NCBI RefSeq assembly: GCF_002847505.1
Contig: NZ_MXAV01000010.1
Span: 1-55,660 of the forward strand
DNA from: Acidithiobacillus marinus
GTDB taxonomy: Bacteria; Pseudomonadota; Gammaproteobacteria; Acidithiobacillales; Acidithiobacillaceae
Length of the DNA: 55,660 nucleotides
Direction: 5' to 3'
Shown here piece by piece: positions 1 through 7,458 of this stretch. A program made the translations under genes and the position numbers. Within the stretch, counting starts at the first letter, position 1, and every line of letters starts with the position of its first letter. The notes under the pieces were generated by a model. The model saw only the letters and a program-made list of their open reading frames with translations. It was not told where the DNA came from and searched no databases.

Positions 1-64
1 CCCACTTGAAATGACGAGGAACCTTTTTTGTTTCATTATAAATAAATGGATTGGGGTGATTCAT
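1..64 (-). CDS. Partial CDS leaving the window, unidentified
   Basis: An ATG at 62-64 on the minus strand follows a very good Shine-Dalgarno (GAGGAGG, five to six bases upstream). About 21 codons are visible, starting MNHPNPFIYNETKKVP, before the window ends. The frame stays open. It is codirectional with the ABC exporter genes upstream (86 bp gap), so it is probably a later gene of the same surface-polysaccharide locus. The visible residues are not enough to assign a family. The gap between it and the ABC ATPase is AT-rich and holds a weak 5-bp hairpin (ATACC/GGTAT around 120-136). Confidence 0.55.
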   Translation of the reverse strand, partial: MNHPNPFIYNETKKVPRHFKW

Positions 65-149
65 TACAACCTCCTCTACAAAAGCCTCTTTCACTTTACT
101 TTTACGAAGTGATTTTTAATATACCTTTTGGTATCATGATTTTGCTTTT

Positions 150-851
150 TTATTTGGTACGATGAACAACTTGACCGTGATCTAATAGTAAGAATGCATC
201 ACAAAACATGTTCACCTGCTCCTGACTATGCGAAACCAAAATCAAAGACATCCCGTTCCTCCGCATTTCCGCAATCTTATTCAGGCACTTATCCTGAAAA
301 GCCTGGTCTCCCACCGCCAGTATTTCATCCGCCAGAAGGATATCCGGTTGCAGGTTCACAGCAACCGAAAAACCAAGGCGCATCTGCATACCAGAGGAGT
401 AGTTTTTCAGAGGCGCATCGATAAAATGCTCCAGCTCCGAAAATTCAATGATGCTTTTGACACGCCTTTTGATTTCCTTGTTGAGAAAGCCATAGAGGCT
501 GGCATTGAGAAATATATTTTCGTAGCCGGTCAATTCCGGGTTGAAGCCCACGCCTAATTGAATCAATGGCGCTACTCGTCCGTTGGTAATGACGCGGCCC
601 TTGCTGGGCTGCAAAATCCCGGCGATAATTTGCAGCAGGGTGCTCTTGCCAGATCCATTGTGGCCCAACAAGCCTAGGGCTTCCCCTTTCTCCAGAGTGA
701 AGCTGACATCATCCAGGGCCAGAAAATGCTCGCGCTTTTCCCGTTTGTTTTTGTGAAACACGCTCAGAAAGCGGGTTTTTAACCCCATGGCGCGGTTGTG
801 ACGGAGAATAAATTCCTTGCTGACGTGTTCCACAATAATGGCGGGTGGCAT
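150..851 (-). CDS. Polysaccharide ABC exporter, ATP-binding subunit (Wzt/KpsT-like, short form)
   Basis: A 233-residue cytoplasmic ATPase that would power export of an undecaprenyl-linked polysaccharide (O-antigen or capsule type) through the neighbouring permease. Visible motifs: Walker A GHNGSGKST, the family-typical signature YSSGMQMRLGFS, and Walker B ILLADEILAVGD, as in the KpsT/Wzt/TagH branch. The protein ends right after the nucleotide-binding domain (last residues VVHRTK), so it lacks the C-terminal carbohydrate-binding domain of long Wzt proteins. The ATG at 851 is chosen because it overlaps the permease stop (TGATG), implying translational coupling; an in-frame extension to 926 would lie inside the permease gene. 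Confidence 0.88.
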   Translation of the reverse strand: MPPAIIVEHVSKEFILRHNRAMGLKTRFLSVFHKNKREKREHFLALDDVSFTLEKGEALGLLGHNGSGKSTLLQIIAGILQPSKGRVITNGRVAPLIQLGVGFNPELTGYENIFLNASLYGFLNKEIKRRVKSIIEFSELEHFIDAPLKNYSSGMQMRLGFSVAVNLQPDILLADEILAVGDQAFQDKCLNKIAEMRRNGMSLILVSHSQEQVNMFCDAFLLLDHGQVVHRTK

Positions 852-1639
852 CAGAGGTCTTCCACCAGATGCCGAGCCTTGCGGCGGAACAAGACCATAC
901 CGACGCTCACCGCGCCGAGGGTCCAAGCACTGGCGATGAGCACATGATTCAGGGCGGGGAGAGTGCCCGCGTAGAGCAGGGCATGGAAGAGATCCATGAA
1001 CTGAGTCAGCGGATTCATGGAGATGATCTCCAGAAACGGCGGTTTGAGGACGTTAATGTCATAGACAATGGGAGCAGACCAGAAGCCAAACATCAGGGCA
1101 ATGTCCACCAAATGTTTGAGGTCTCGAAATTCCACTTGCAGCACCGAGAAAGCCAAGGCAATTCCCCAGATGAAAGCAACATACAACCCCAAGATCAATG
1201 GGTAGAGTAGCAAACCCCAATGGTAGATTCCGCCCAAAAATGGATAGAGCACCACCAGGATCAGAATGGCAACTACCCATAAGACAAGGGTGAACAGCAG
1301 ACTGGAGGTAGGCACCAGAATACGCGGAAAGTAGATTTTCTGAATGAGACCGGAGGCGCTGGTCAAGCTTTCGCAACTCTGGCTGACTGCCTGGGAAAAC
1401 AGATTGTAGTGCAAGACACCGACAACCAGATACAAAATATAGTTGGGCAGATCACTGCGAAACACATGAGTAAAGACAAAATCATAGAGCAGGATCAGGG
1501 CCAGAGGGTTGCCCAGGGACCAGAAAAATCCCAGCACGGCGCCTTGGTAACGTACCTTGAGATCCTTGATGACCAGATTGCGAACCAGGTCGCGATATTG
1601 CCAGTAGGGGCGGAATGTAGCGGCAATCGGGTTAGGCAC
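851..1639 (-). CDS. Polysaccharide ABC exporter, permease subunit (Wzm-like, ABC-2)
   Basis: A 262-residue inner-membrane ABC-2 transporter permease. It begins with a cytoplasmic stretch containing the family-typical block LVIKDLKVRYQGAVLGFFWS, followed by about six hydrophobic helices. It pairs with the overlapping ATPase gene downstream to export a lipid-linked glycan. The start codon is GTG at 1639; no in-frame ATG lies upstream before the glycosyltransferase gene ends. The gap to the upstream glycosyltransferase is 56 bp. Family assignment is firm; the exported polymer cannot be told from the sequence. Confidence 0.88.
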   Translation of the reverse strand: MPNPIAATFRPYWQYRDLVRNLVIKDLKVRYQGAVLGFFWSLGNPLALILLYDFVFTHVFRSDLPNYILYLVVGVLHYNLFSQAVSQSCESLTSASGLIQKIYFPRILVPTSSLLFTLVLWVVAILILVVLYPFLGGIYHWGLLLYPLILGLYVAFIWGIALAFSVLQVEFRDLKHLVDIALMFGFWSAPIVYDINVLKPPFLEIISMNPLTQFMDLFHALLYAGTLPALNHVLIASAWTLGAVSVGMVLFRRKARHLVEDL

Positions 1640-1695
1640 CAGGCGCTCTCATACGAAAAAAGGATGCAGAAACTTAGCCTTTATGACTAGACAGG

Positions 1696-3813
1696 TCAAG
1701 AACTGGCCCGCACTGCGGCATTGAGCAGGGCAGCGGTTTTGTCGCCCCGCCAGGTAAACCGGGCGGCATGGGCGCGGCCTTGTGCAGCCAGTTTTTGGCA
1801 GAGGGCGTCATCCTGCAACTGTAGAATGCCCCGACGGATGGATGCCTCGTCCAGAGGGTCACAATAAATGGCCGCATCGCCGCAGACTTCGGGCATGGCG
1901 GTGACCTGACTGACCAGTACAGGACAGCCGCAGGCCATAGCTTCGATGGGGGGTAGGCCAAAACCTTCGTAAAGGGAAGGGTAGAGCAATGCCTGGGCAC
2001 CCTGGTAGAGGGCCGGAAGGAGTTCGTCGCGCAGGTAACCGGGCATCAGCACTTCGCCGCGCTGGATGAGGGCGTCGAGCATGGGCGCGAAGCGCGACTC
2101 CTGCCAGCCCATTTGTCCGACCATCACCAGAGGGTGCTGACTTTTGACATTGTCGGGGAGCAGAGCATAGGCGCGGAGCAGGCGTTCCACGTTTTTGCGC
2201 GGTTCCAGGGTGGAAAGAAACAGAAAGTATCGGCGGGTTTCGCCGCCCAGTGCAGCGCGCAGGGCGCGTTGCTGTTCATCGGTGCTGGGCTGACGAAAGC
2301 GCTCGGCGATGCCGGGATAAATAACGCGGATGCGACCCGCCAGCTCGGGAAAATAGTGGAGCAATTCCTGTTTGCTGAATCGGGAGATGGTCAGGATGAC
2401 ATTGGTTCTGGCCAGAGTGGGACGCAAATGTTTTTGTAGAAAGCGTACGCGGCCTGGTGGGTGCATTTCAGGATGGCGCAGGTGCGAGAGATCGTGCACA
2501 ACCAGCACTGTGGGCCTTGCGGTTTTGGGGAGGATGTAATTGATGCCGAGGATCACGTCGGGGTGCCATTGCTGTGATAGTTTGCGCAACTGCCATTGTT
2601 GCAGGATTAATTGCAGGCTGCGGCCCATGGGAATCTTTTTTTTCCAGGTGCTGGCAAAGCGTTTGGGAATATGCAGGCCAGCCGGGGAGGGCATTCTTGT
2701 GGACCAGCCGTTAGCGGTAAAATAACTCAGGCGAACTTTAGGATTTTCAGCAAGGGCCGCGCAAAGCTGTTCGGCATAATGTCCTATTCCGGCGCGTTTG
2801 CCTTGCAGAGTATTGGCTTCGATGGCAATGCGTAATTGTTGACGGCGCTCCTGACGGGCTTCACGTTCTGCGTAATCTGTGTATTCTCCGGCATAATCCT
2901 GGCCTGTCCAGGCCTGATGGATAGCGGGCCAGTTGGCAGGCTGGAAACTGCAGAGGCGGCGGAACAGACGCAGGCTGGTGCCTATTGCCCAGGCTACGCG
3001 GGGGTAGCGTGTGTAACGCTGCAGAAAGGCTCCGGTGGAGCGGGTGACATAGTAGTCCTTGAGAGGATGTGCTCGCCCCAAGCTGGAGGAATGTTCATGC
3101 CAGATGCGGGACAGGGCGGCTACGGTCAGTTTCCAGCCCCTTCGCCGCAGGCGCAGGCAAAGGTCGGTATCTTCCCAGTACATGAAAAACTGATCTTCAT
3201 CAAAAAGCCCGACATCCTGCAGGGCCTGTCGGCGAAGCAGCAGGCTGGCGCCGGTAATGTAATCCAGGCGTGCAGCTGCGACCGGATGATGGAAGTGAGT
3301 AGCGAGACCCGCCCACAGTAATACCTGCCCACCGCCCCAGACCTCGACACTTTCCGGTTTGTGCAGGTCATAGATGACCGAACCAACAGCGCCGATCCGG
3401 GGGTCGCTATGCAAAGCTTCCTGCATGGACTGTAGGGCATGGGTGTCGGCGATGGCATCGTTATTGAGCAGCCAGAAGCTGTCGGCACCTGCTTCCATGG
3501 CCCGCTGGATGCCAATATTGCAGCCCCCGCCAAAGCCGAAATTCTGACCACTACGCACCAGGGTGGCGGACAGGGGTGATTTTTTCAGATAATTTTCCAG
3601 ACCGCTAGCACTGTTATCGGTGGAGCCATTGTCTATCACCCAGACATGATCAGGCGCTTGGGCCAGCTCCTCCAGAGAGCCGAGACAGCGACGGGTTTTG
3701 TCGAAGCTGTTCCAGTTGATGAGGATGATGTGGGTGTGTGCTGCTGAATCCAAAGGATGCTGGCCGTCAAAATGAATGGGCCGGATAATAACGAAATTAT
3801 CTGATGCCGTCAT
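1696..3813 (-). CDS. Two-domain glycosyltransferase, GT2 fused to GT4
   Basis: A 705-residue cytoplasmic glycosyltransferase for surface polysaccharide assembly. The N-terminal half is a GT-A fold GT2 (rhamnosyltransferase-like): IILINWNSFDKTRRCL, VIDNGSTDNS, LLNNDAIAD as the metal-binding region, and a later EDTDLCLRLRRRGW. After a linker of about 50 residues the C-terminal half is a GT-B fold GT4 with FLSTLEPRKNVERLL and the E-x7-E type nucleotide-sugar site YEGFGLPPIEAMACG. Two domains imply two consecutive sugar additions by one polypeptide. I chose ATG at 3813; a TTG at 3873 would add 20 residues unlike the family and overlap the coiled-coil gene. No strong Shine-Dalgarno is seen. Donor and acceptor sugars are unknown. 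Confidence 0.82.
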   Translation of the reverse strand: MTASDNFVIIRPIHFDGQHPLDSAAHTHIILINWNSFDKTRRCLGSLEELAQAPDHVWVIDNGSTDNSASGLENYLKKSPLSATLVRSGQNFGFGGGCNIGIQRAMEAGADSFWLLNNDAIADTHALQSMQEALHSDPRIGAVGSVIYDLHKPESVEVWGGGQVLLWAGLATHFHHPVAAARLDYITGASLLLRRQALQDVGLFDEDQFFMYWEDTDLCLRLRRRGWKLTVAALSRIWHEHSSSLGRAHPLKDYYVTRSTGAFLQRYTRYPRVAWAIGTSLRLFRRLCSFQPANWPAIHQAWTGQDYAGEYTDYAEREARQERRQQLRIAIEANTLQGKRAGIGHYAEQLCAALAENPKVRLSYFTANGWSTRMPSPAGLHIPKRFASTWKKKIPMGRSLQLILQQWQLRKLSQQWHPDVILGINYILPKTARPTVLVVHDLSHLRHPEMHPPGRVRFLQKHLRPTLARTNVILTISRFSKQELLHYFPELAGRIRVIYPGIAERFRQPSTDEQQRALRAALGGETRRYFLFLSTLEPRKNVERLLRAYALLPDNVKSQHPLVMVGQMGWQESRFAPMLDALIQRGEVLMPGYLRDELLPALYQGAQALLYPSLYEGFGLPPIEAMACGCPVLVSQVTAMPEVCGDAAIYCDPLDEASIRRGILQLQDDALCQKLAAQGRAHAARFTWRGDKTAALLNAAVRASS

Positions 3814-3847
3814 TGCCGTCGGAAGGATGACGCCGACTATTCCCTGT

Positions 3848-4100
3848 TCAGGAGAGCTCCAGGCGGCGCTCAATGTGTTCTATGCGTGTAATGATCTTAT
3901 CAATACGCGTTTGTTGCCGATAGGTATCTTCTTTGGGCGCCGACGACATCACGACGCAAACCGACGATTTGCTCTTCTACGCGCCCCAACCGATGTTTGA
4001 TATCGCTCAGTTCCGAGCGTGTTTCACTACGGAATGCAGTGAGATCATTACGTATGACTCGCAGATGCTCTAATACCAGATTTTCGACAGTTTCGGTCAT
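3848..4100 (-). pseudogene. Small coiled-coil protein gene broken by a frameshift
   Basis: The first frame (ATG at 4100) encodes 66 residues starting MTETVENLVLEHLRVIRNDL, a heptad-rich sequence that ends at TGA 3900-3902 with a non-helical tail (GAQRRYLSATNAY). In another frame over the same DNA (ATG at 3949 to stop at 3848) lies MSSAPKEDTYRQQTRIDKII followed by TRIEHIERRLELS. This is the charged helical C-terminus expected of short proteins with the ETVENLVLEHLR start, which usually end in an ERIERRL-like segment. The simplest reading is one ancestral gene of about 83 codons with an indel near 3935-3955. Two overlapping small genes or a sequencing error are alternatives. Function is unknown. 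Confidence 0.55.
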
Positions 4101-4120
4101 GTTACGGCTCCAAAAGTTAC

Positions 4121-4172
4121 TTTATGAGCATAAATTCAGTTTTGGAACAAAGATGTCACATGTGCTCATAAA
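4121..4172. repeat. Inverted decamer pair (TTTATGAGCA / TGCTCATAAA)
   Basis: TTTATGAGCA at 4121-4130 is repeated in inverted orientation as TGCTCATAAA at 4163-4172. The first copy is itself the left part of the palindrome TTTATGAGCATAAA (4121-4134). The pair sits 20-70 bp upstream of the coiled-coil gene start on the minus strand and downstream of tRNA-Glu. It could be an operator or the remnant of a small mobile element; nothing else is recognisable in 4101-4240. Confidence 0.4.
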
Positions 4173-4240
4173 TGAGTGCAGCATAACCGGAAGGTTTAAT
4201 CAAGCTAACCATGCGAAAAGTATTGGATTGCTGTTTAATT

Positions 4241-4316
4241 TGGCGTCCCCAGGGGGGTTCGAACCCCCGTTACCGCCGTGAAAGGGCGGTGTCCTAGGCC
4301 ACTAGACGATGGGGAC
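4241..4316 (-). tRNA. tRNA-Glu (anticodon TTC)
   Basis: Read on the minus strand, the acceptor stem GTCCCCA (4316-4310) pairs with TGGGGAC, followed by discriminator G and an encoded CCA (4243-4241). The anticodon loop CTTTCAC gives TTC, and the T-arm GGGGGTTCGAACCCCC is perfect. The length of 76 nt including CCA is standard. Since GatCAB is encoded in this window, misacylation of tRNA-Gln by a non-discriminating GluRS is likely in this organism, but that does not alter this gene. Confidence 0.95.
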
Positions 4317-4319
4317 CTG

Positions 4320-4355
4320 GACAGCGCTGTGCATCCTACACAGATGCACGCTGTC
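4320..4355. repeat. Inverted repeat with 3-nt bulge between tRNA-Glu and secB
   Basis: GACAGCGCTGTGCATC at 4320-4335 faces GATGCACGCTGTC at 4343-4355. The arms match except for three extra bases (CTG) in the left arm, giving a 13-bp stem with a short loop. No T-tract follows on either side, so it is not a classic terminator. It overlaps the tRNA-Glu promoter and could bind a regulator. The rest of 4356-4491, up to secB, shows no further recognisable element. Confidence 0.45.
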
Positions 4356-4361
4356 TGGCAA
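4333..4361 (-). promoter_or_regulatory. Sigma-70-type promoter of tRNA-Glu
   Basis: On the minus strand, TTGCCA (4361-4356) is followed after exactly 17 bp by TAGGAT (4338-4333), 16 bp upstream of the mature tRNA 5' end. Position and spacing are those of a housekeeping promoter. Its spacer and -10 lie inside an inverted repeat (4320-4355). Confidence 0.5.
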
Positions 4362-4491
4362 GTACGATCACGGTAAAACTCCGCGTTAGCCGGACAGGGC
4401 TTCAAGAACGCCATGGCGTAGCCCCGCAGGGGGAACTTCGGGTAGACTGGGCGGCGTATCATTTTCAGTCACTCCGGAAAAGAAGGGTCTT

Positions 4492-4941
4492 ATGGAAGAA
4501 CAAGAAGCAATATTCATGATTGAACGGATTTACGTTAAAGACATTTCCTTTGAGTCACCCAATGCGCCCCACAGTTTTGTGCAGACCGAGGCTCCGACGG
4601 TGGATGTGGGCCTGAATACCGCCAGCACCCAGGTCGAAAACATGGATGGGCTGACCGAGGTGACTTTGACTGTCACGGTCAAAGCCAAGGCCGGTGAGAG
4701 TACCTATTTTGCTGTTGAAGTGCAGCAGGCAGGCCTGTTCCGGATTCAGAACATTCCCGAAGAGCATATGCCGGCTCTGGTGGCGGTGCATTGCCCGACC
4801 ATTTTGTTCCCCTATGCCCGCGAAGTGGTGGCGGATCTGGTCGGACGGGGTGGCTTCCAGCCGCTGCATCTGCATCCGGTCAACTTTGAGGCGCTGTTTC
4901 AGCAGGCCCAGCAAGAACAGATGGGTCATACGACCCAGTAA
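4492..4941 (+). CDS. secB: Protein-export chaperone SecB
   Basis: A 149-residue cytosolic chaperone that keeps preproteins unfolded and delivers them to SecA. The sequence follows the SecB family along its length: IERIYVKDISFESPNAPHSF near the N-terminus, then LTVTVKAK, YFAVEVQQAGLF, and the conserved CPTILFPYAREVVADLVGRG and FQPLHLHPVNFEALF blocks. Length is normal. ATG at 4492 is kept although its Shine-Dalgarno (GAAGGG) is modest; an internal ATG at codon 9 (4516) is possible. It is the first gene of a long plus-strand run and is followed after 17 bp by gpsA, a pairing common in proteobacteria. Confidence 0.95.
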   Translation: MEEQEAIFMIERIYVKDISFESPNAPHSFVQTEAPTVDVGLNTASTQVENMDGLTEVTLTVTVKAKAGESTYFAVEVQQAGLFRIQNIPEEHMPALVAVHCPTILFPYAREVVADLVGRGGFQPLHLHPVNFEALFQQAQQEQMGHTTQ

Positions 4942-4958
4942 ATCATGAGCTGGAAGCC

Positions 4959-5999
4959 ATGAGCTGGGCGGTACTGGGGGCGGGGCACTGGGGTACTGCG
5001 CTGGCGGTACATTTGTGTCGGCAAGGGCAGGTCGTGCGACTTTGGGGGCGCAACCCGCAACGCTTGCCGGACGGAAGCAATCCCTCCCGATTGTCTCCGG
5101 TTTTTCCGGATTTGCCCTGGCCTGCGGGTTTAGGGGTAGAGCCGGACCTGGCCACTGCCGTGGCCGGGGCAGAGGGTATTGTCCTGGCGGTCCCGAGTCA
5201 TGCCTTGCGCAGTCTTCTGAACAGCTTGTCCTGTCTGGATTTGTCCAGCGAAACTGTGCTGGTGCTCGCTGCCAAGGGGCTGGAATTGCCCAGTGCCCTG
5301 CGTCTGGATCAGGTGGTTCAGGCAGAATGCCGCCAATTGCCTCTGGTGGTCCTTTCCGGCCCGAGTTTTGCCCACGATCTGGTGCTGGGCAAACCCTTGG
5401 CCATGACTGCTGCTTCCCACGATATGGTCCGGGCGCAGAGGGTGGCAGGGGTGTTTGTCAGTGATCAGATGCGGGTGTATCGCAGCGATGATGTGGCCGG
5501 GGTTTGTCTGGGCGGGGCCATCAAAAATGTACTGGCCATTGCGGCGGGTATTTCCGATGGCCTGGACAATGGCGATAGTGCCCGGGCAGCCCTGATTACC
5601 CGGGGTATCGCCGAGCTGCACCGCCTGGGAACAGCGCTGGGCGGGCGCACCGAAACCTTCATGGGCCTGACCGGGACGGGGGATCTGATTCTCACCGCGA
5701 GCAGTGATTTGTCGCGGAATCGACGAGTGGGCATTGGCTTGGGGCGTGGCGAGACCCTGGAAAAGGTGCTGGCGGATATCGGCCAGGAAGCCGAGGGGGT
5801 GCGCAGTGCCCAGGCGCTGTTTCGCTTGGCCCGGCGCCTGGGCGTGGAGATGCCCATTACTGAACAGGTCTATCGGGTGCTCTATACCGGAGCCGACGTG
5901 CGCCAGGCCAGCGAGCAATTGATGCGGCGGGCCGCCCGGGCCGAGCATCCTGCTGCGCTGTCCCCGGCTGATAGCGCCAGCCGGGAAGCAGGCGCCTAA
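4959..5999 (+). CDS. gpsA: Glycerol-3-phosphate dehydrogenase [NAD(P)+]
   Basis: A 346-residue cytosolic enzyme that reduces dihydroxyacetone phosphate to sn-glycerol 3-phosphate, the backbone precursor of phospholipids. Visible features: the N-terminal Rossmann motif VLGAGHWGTAL, LAAKGLE, LSGPSFAHDL, and the catalytic-lysine region GAIKNVLAIAAGISDGLDNG, then LTGTGDLILTASS. The C-terminus carries about 20 extra residues rich in Ala and Ser. It lies between secB and a histidine kinase gene 4 bp downstream, so it is probably cotranscribed with both. Confidence 0.95.
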   Translation: MSWAVLGAGHWGTALAVHLCRQGQVVRLWGRNPQRLPDGSNPSRLSPVFPDLPWPAGLGVEPDLATAVAGAEGIVLAVPSHALRSLLNSLSCLDLSSETVLVLAAKGLELPSALRLDQVVQAECRQLPLVVLSGPSFAHDLVLGKPLAMTAASHDMVRAQRVAGVFVSDQMRVYRSDDVAGVCLGGAIKNVLAIAAGISDGLDNGDSARAALITRGIAELHRLGTALGGRTETFMGLTGTGDLILTASSDLSRNRRVGIGLGRGETLEKVLADIGQEAEGVRSAQALFRLARRLGVEMPITEQVYRVLYTGADVRQASEQLMRRAARAEHPAALSPADSASREAGA

Positions 6000-6003
6000 G
6001 TTT

Positions 6004-7452
6004 ATGGCGATTTTGCGCTTACCTGGTGGTGCCGATGGTCGCACGCGCATACCTTTTGCGCCTTTTCGGACCCTCGGGGTGCTCCTGGTGCAGTTTGTGG
6101 TGCTGGCTTTTCTGCTTTTGGGGATATTGCTGGTACATACCAACCAGGACCTGCGCACCCTGGACGCCTATACCGCCTACATGGCGGATTTGTCCCGGAC
6201 CTCCCAAGATACGCTGCGTACCTGGCAGCAACAGGGTTCGGCCACGGCGCTATTGGTGCTCCGCAAGAACCTGCAGAAAATAGCGGCAACGCATCCGGAA
6301 AAAATCCGGGGTAATCCGCACTGGACAAAATTGCAGGCGCTGGTCCATCGCCAGGATGCGGGGCTATTACCCGAGGCTTTGCTGCAGCTTTCGGATATCA
6401 GCATGCAAGAGCATGCCAGCGGCCGGAGGCTGGTGTTGGCGGCCGGCCATGATGCCCGTTATACCCTGATCGGCACGGCGATAGCGCTGTTTTCCTTCAT
6501 GATTTTTGTGCTGGTGACCCTGGTTTTTTTTCGCCTGCGTATTCTCGGACCGTTGCGTCGCCTCCAGGATGCCATGCATTCCCTGGAAGTCGGCGCTTTC
6601 CGGCGGGTGTCAGAAGCCCATGCGGACCCCGGTATCAGCCCCTTGCTGCAATATTACAATCACATGATCGGGCGTCTGGAGGACCTGGAAAAAACCCGGC
6701 GTCAGTATTTGCAGGATTTGCAGCGGGAAGTGAATGAGGCCGCGCATACCCTGGTGGCACAACAGGCAGCGGTGGCCCGTTCCGAGCGGCTGGCGGCAGT
6801 TGGCGAAGCAGCTGCAGCTTTCGCCCATGAATTGCGCAATCCTCTGGCCGGATTGCAGGTGGGCTGCGCCAATATTCGTCGGGAAATTCGCGATCCCGAA
6901 CTGGCCGAGCGCCTGGGTTTGATGGAAGAGGAGCTGCGCCGGGTCAGCCGGCTCCTGGATCAGCAGTTGCGCGGTGCTCGGCAGGCCCATGAGAAGGGAC
7001 GCCGGGTGGCCCCCCGGGAAACCGTGGAAACCCTGCTGACTCTGCTGCGCTATCAAATGCCCGCCCAGGTCAAGCTGGAACTGTTGCCGGGAGAATGTCG
7101 CGATTGCCTGCTGCCCCTGGATCAGTTCCGCCAGGCACTGCTCAATCTCATTCTCAACAGCATGCAGGCTCTGGCGGGTGAGGGGGGCCAGATCAGTGTG
7201 GCTCTTGCCCAGGTCGACAAGCGGTTACAGGTGGTTGTCGCGGATAATGGTCCGGGCTTTCCCGATACCCTGTTGCGCGAAGGAATTCGTCCCTTTGCCA
7301 GCAGCAAGGAGCAGGGTACCGGACTGGGTTTGTCCATGGTTCGGCGTTTTGTGCGCAGCCTCGGTGGTGAGGTGCAATTACGTAACCGGGAACCGCACGG
7401 TGCCGAAGTGTGTCTTTTGTTACCCTGTCCTGAAATTGCCGGTAAGGAGTAG
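6004..7452 (+). CDS. Membrane sensor histidine kinase
   Basis: A 482-residue inner-membrane sensor. The order is: transmembrane helix about residues 22-44, a periplasmic domain of about 105 residues, a second helix about 153-178, HAMP about 179-230, coiled coil, HisKA with phosphoacceptor His275 in FAHELRNPLAGL, then HATPase with N-box NLILNSMQAL, G1 DNGPGFP and G2 GTGLGLSM. It is 6 bp upstream of a sigma-54-dependent response regulator, its probable partner. The pair resembles GlrK/GlrR (YfhK/YfhA) in architecture. The signal is unknown; the position ahead of the hopanoid genes suggests envelope or acid stress, but this is inference. Confidence 0.88.
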   Translation: MAILRLPGGADGRTRIPFAPFRTLGVLLVQFVVLAFLLLGILLVHTNQDLRTLDAYTAYMADLSRTSQDTLRTWQQQGSATALLVLRKNLQKIAATHPEKIRGNPHWTKLQALVHRQDAGLLPEALLQLSDISMQEHASGRRLVLAAGHDARYTLIGTAIALFSFMIFVLVTLVFFRLRILGPLRRLQDAMHSLEVGAFRRVSEAHADPGISPLLQYYNHMIGRLEDLEKTRRQYLQDLQREVNEAAHTLVAQQAAVARSERLAAVGEAAAAFAHELRNPLAGLQVGCANIRREIRDPELAERLGLMEEELRRVSRLLDQQLRGARQAHEKGRRVAPRETVETLLTLLRYQMPAQVKLELLPGECRDCLLPLDQFRQALLNLILNSMQALAGEGGQISVALAQVDKRLQVVVADNGPGFPDTLLREGIRPFASSKEQGTGLGLSMVRRFVRSLGGEVQLRNREPHGAEVCLLLPCPEIAGKE

Positions 7453-7458
7453 CAGATC

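Noticed and set aside
3900-3955. Programmed ribosomal frameshift in the coiled-coil gene
   Set aside because: No slippery heptamer of the X-XXY-YYZ type is present near the frame change, so a mutation or sequence error is more likely.
4235-4462. A 75-codon open frame on the minus strand covering tRNA-Glu
   Set aside because: It runs through the tRNA and its promoter and has no recognisable protein features.
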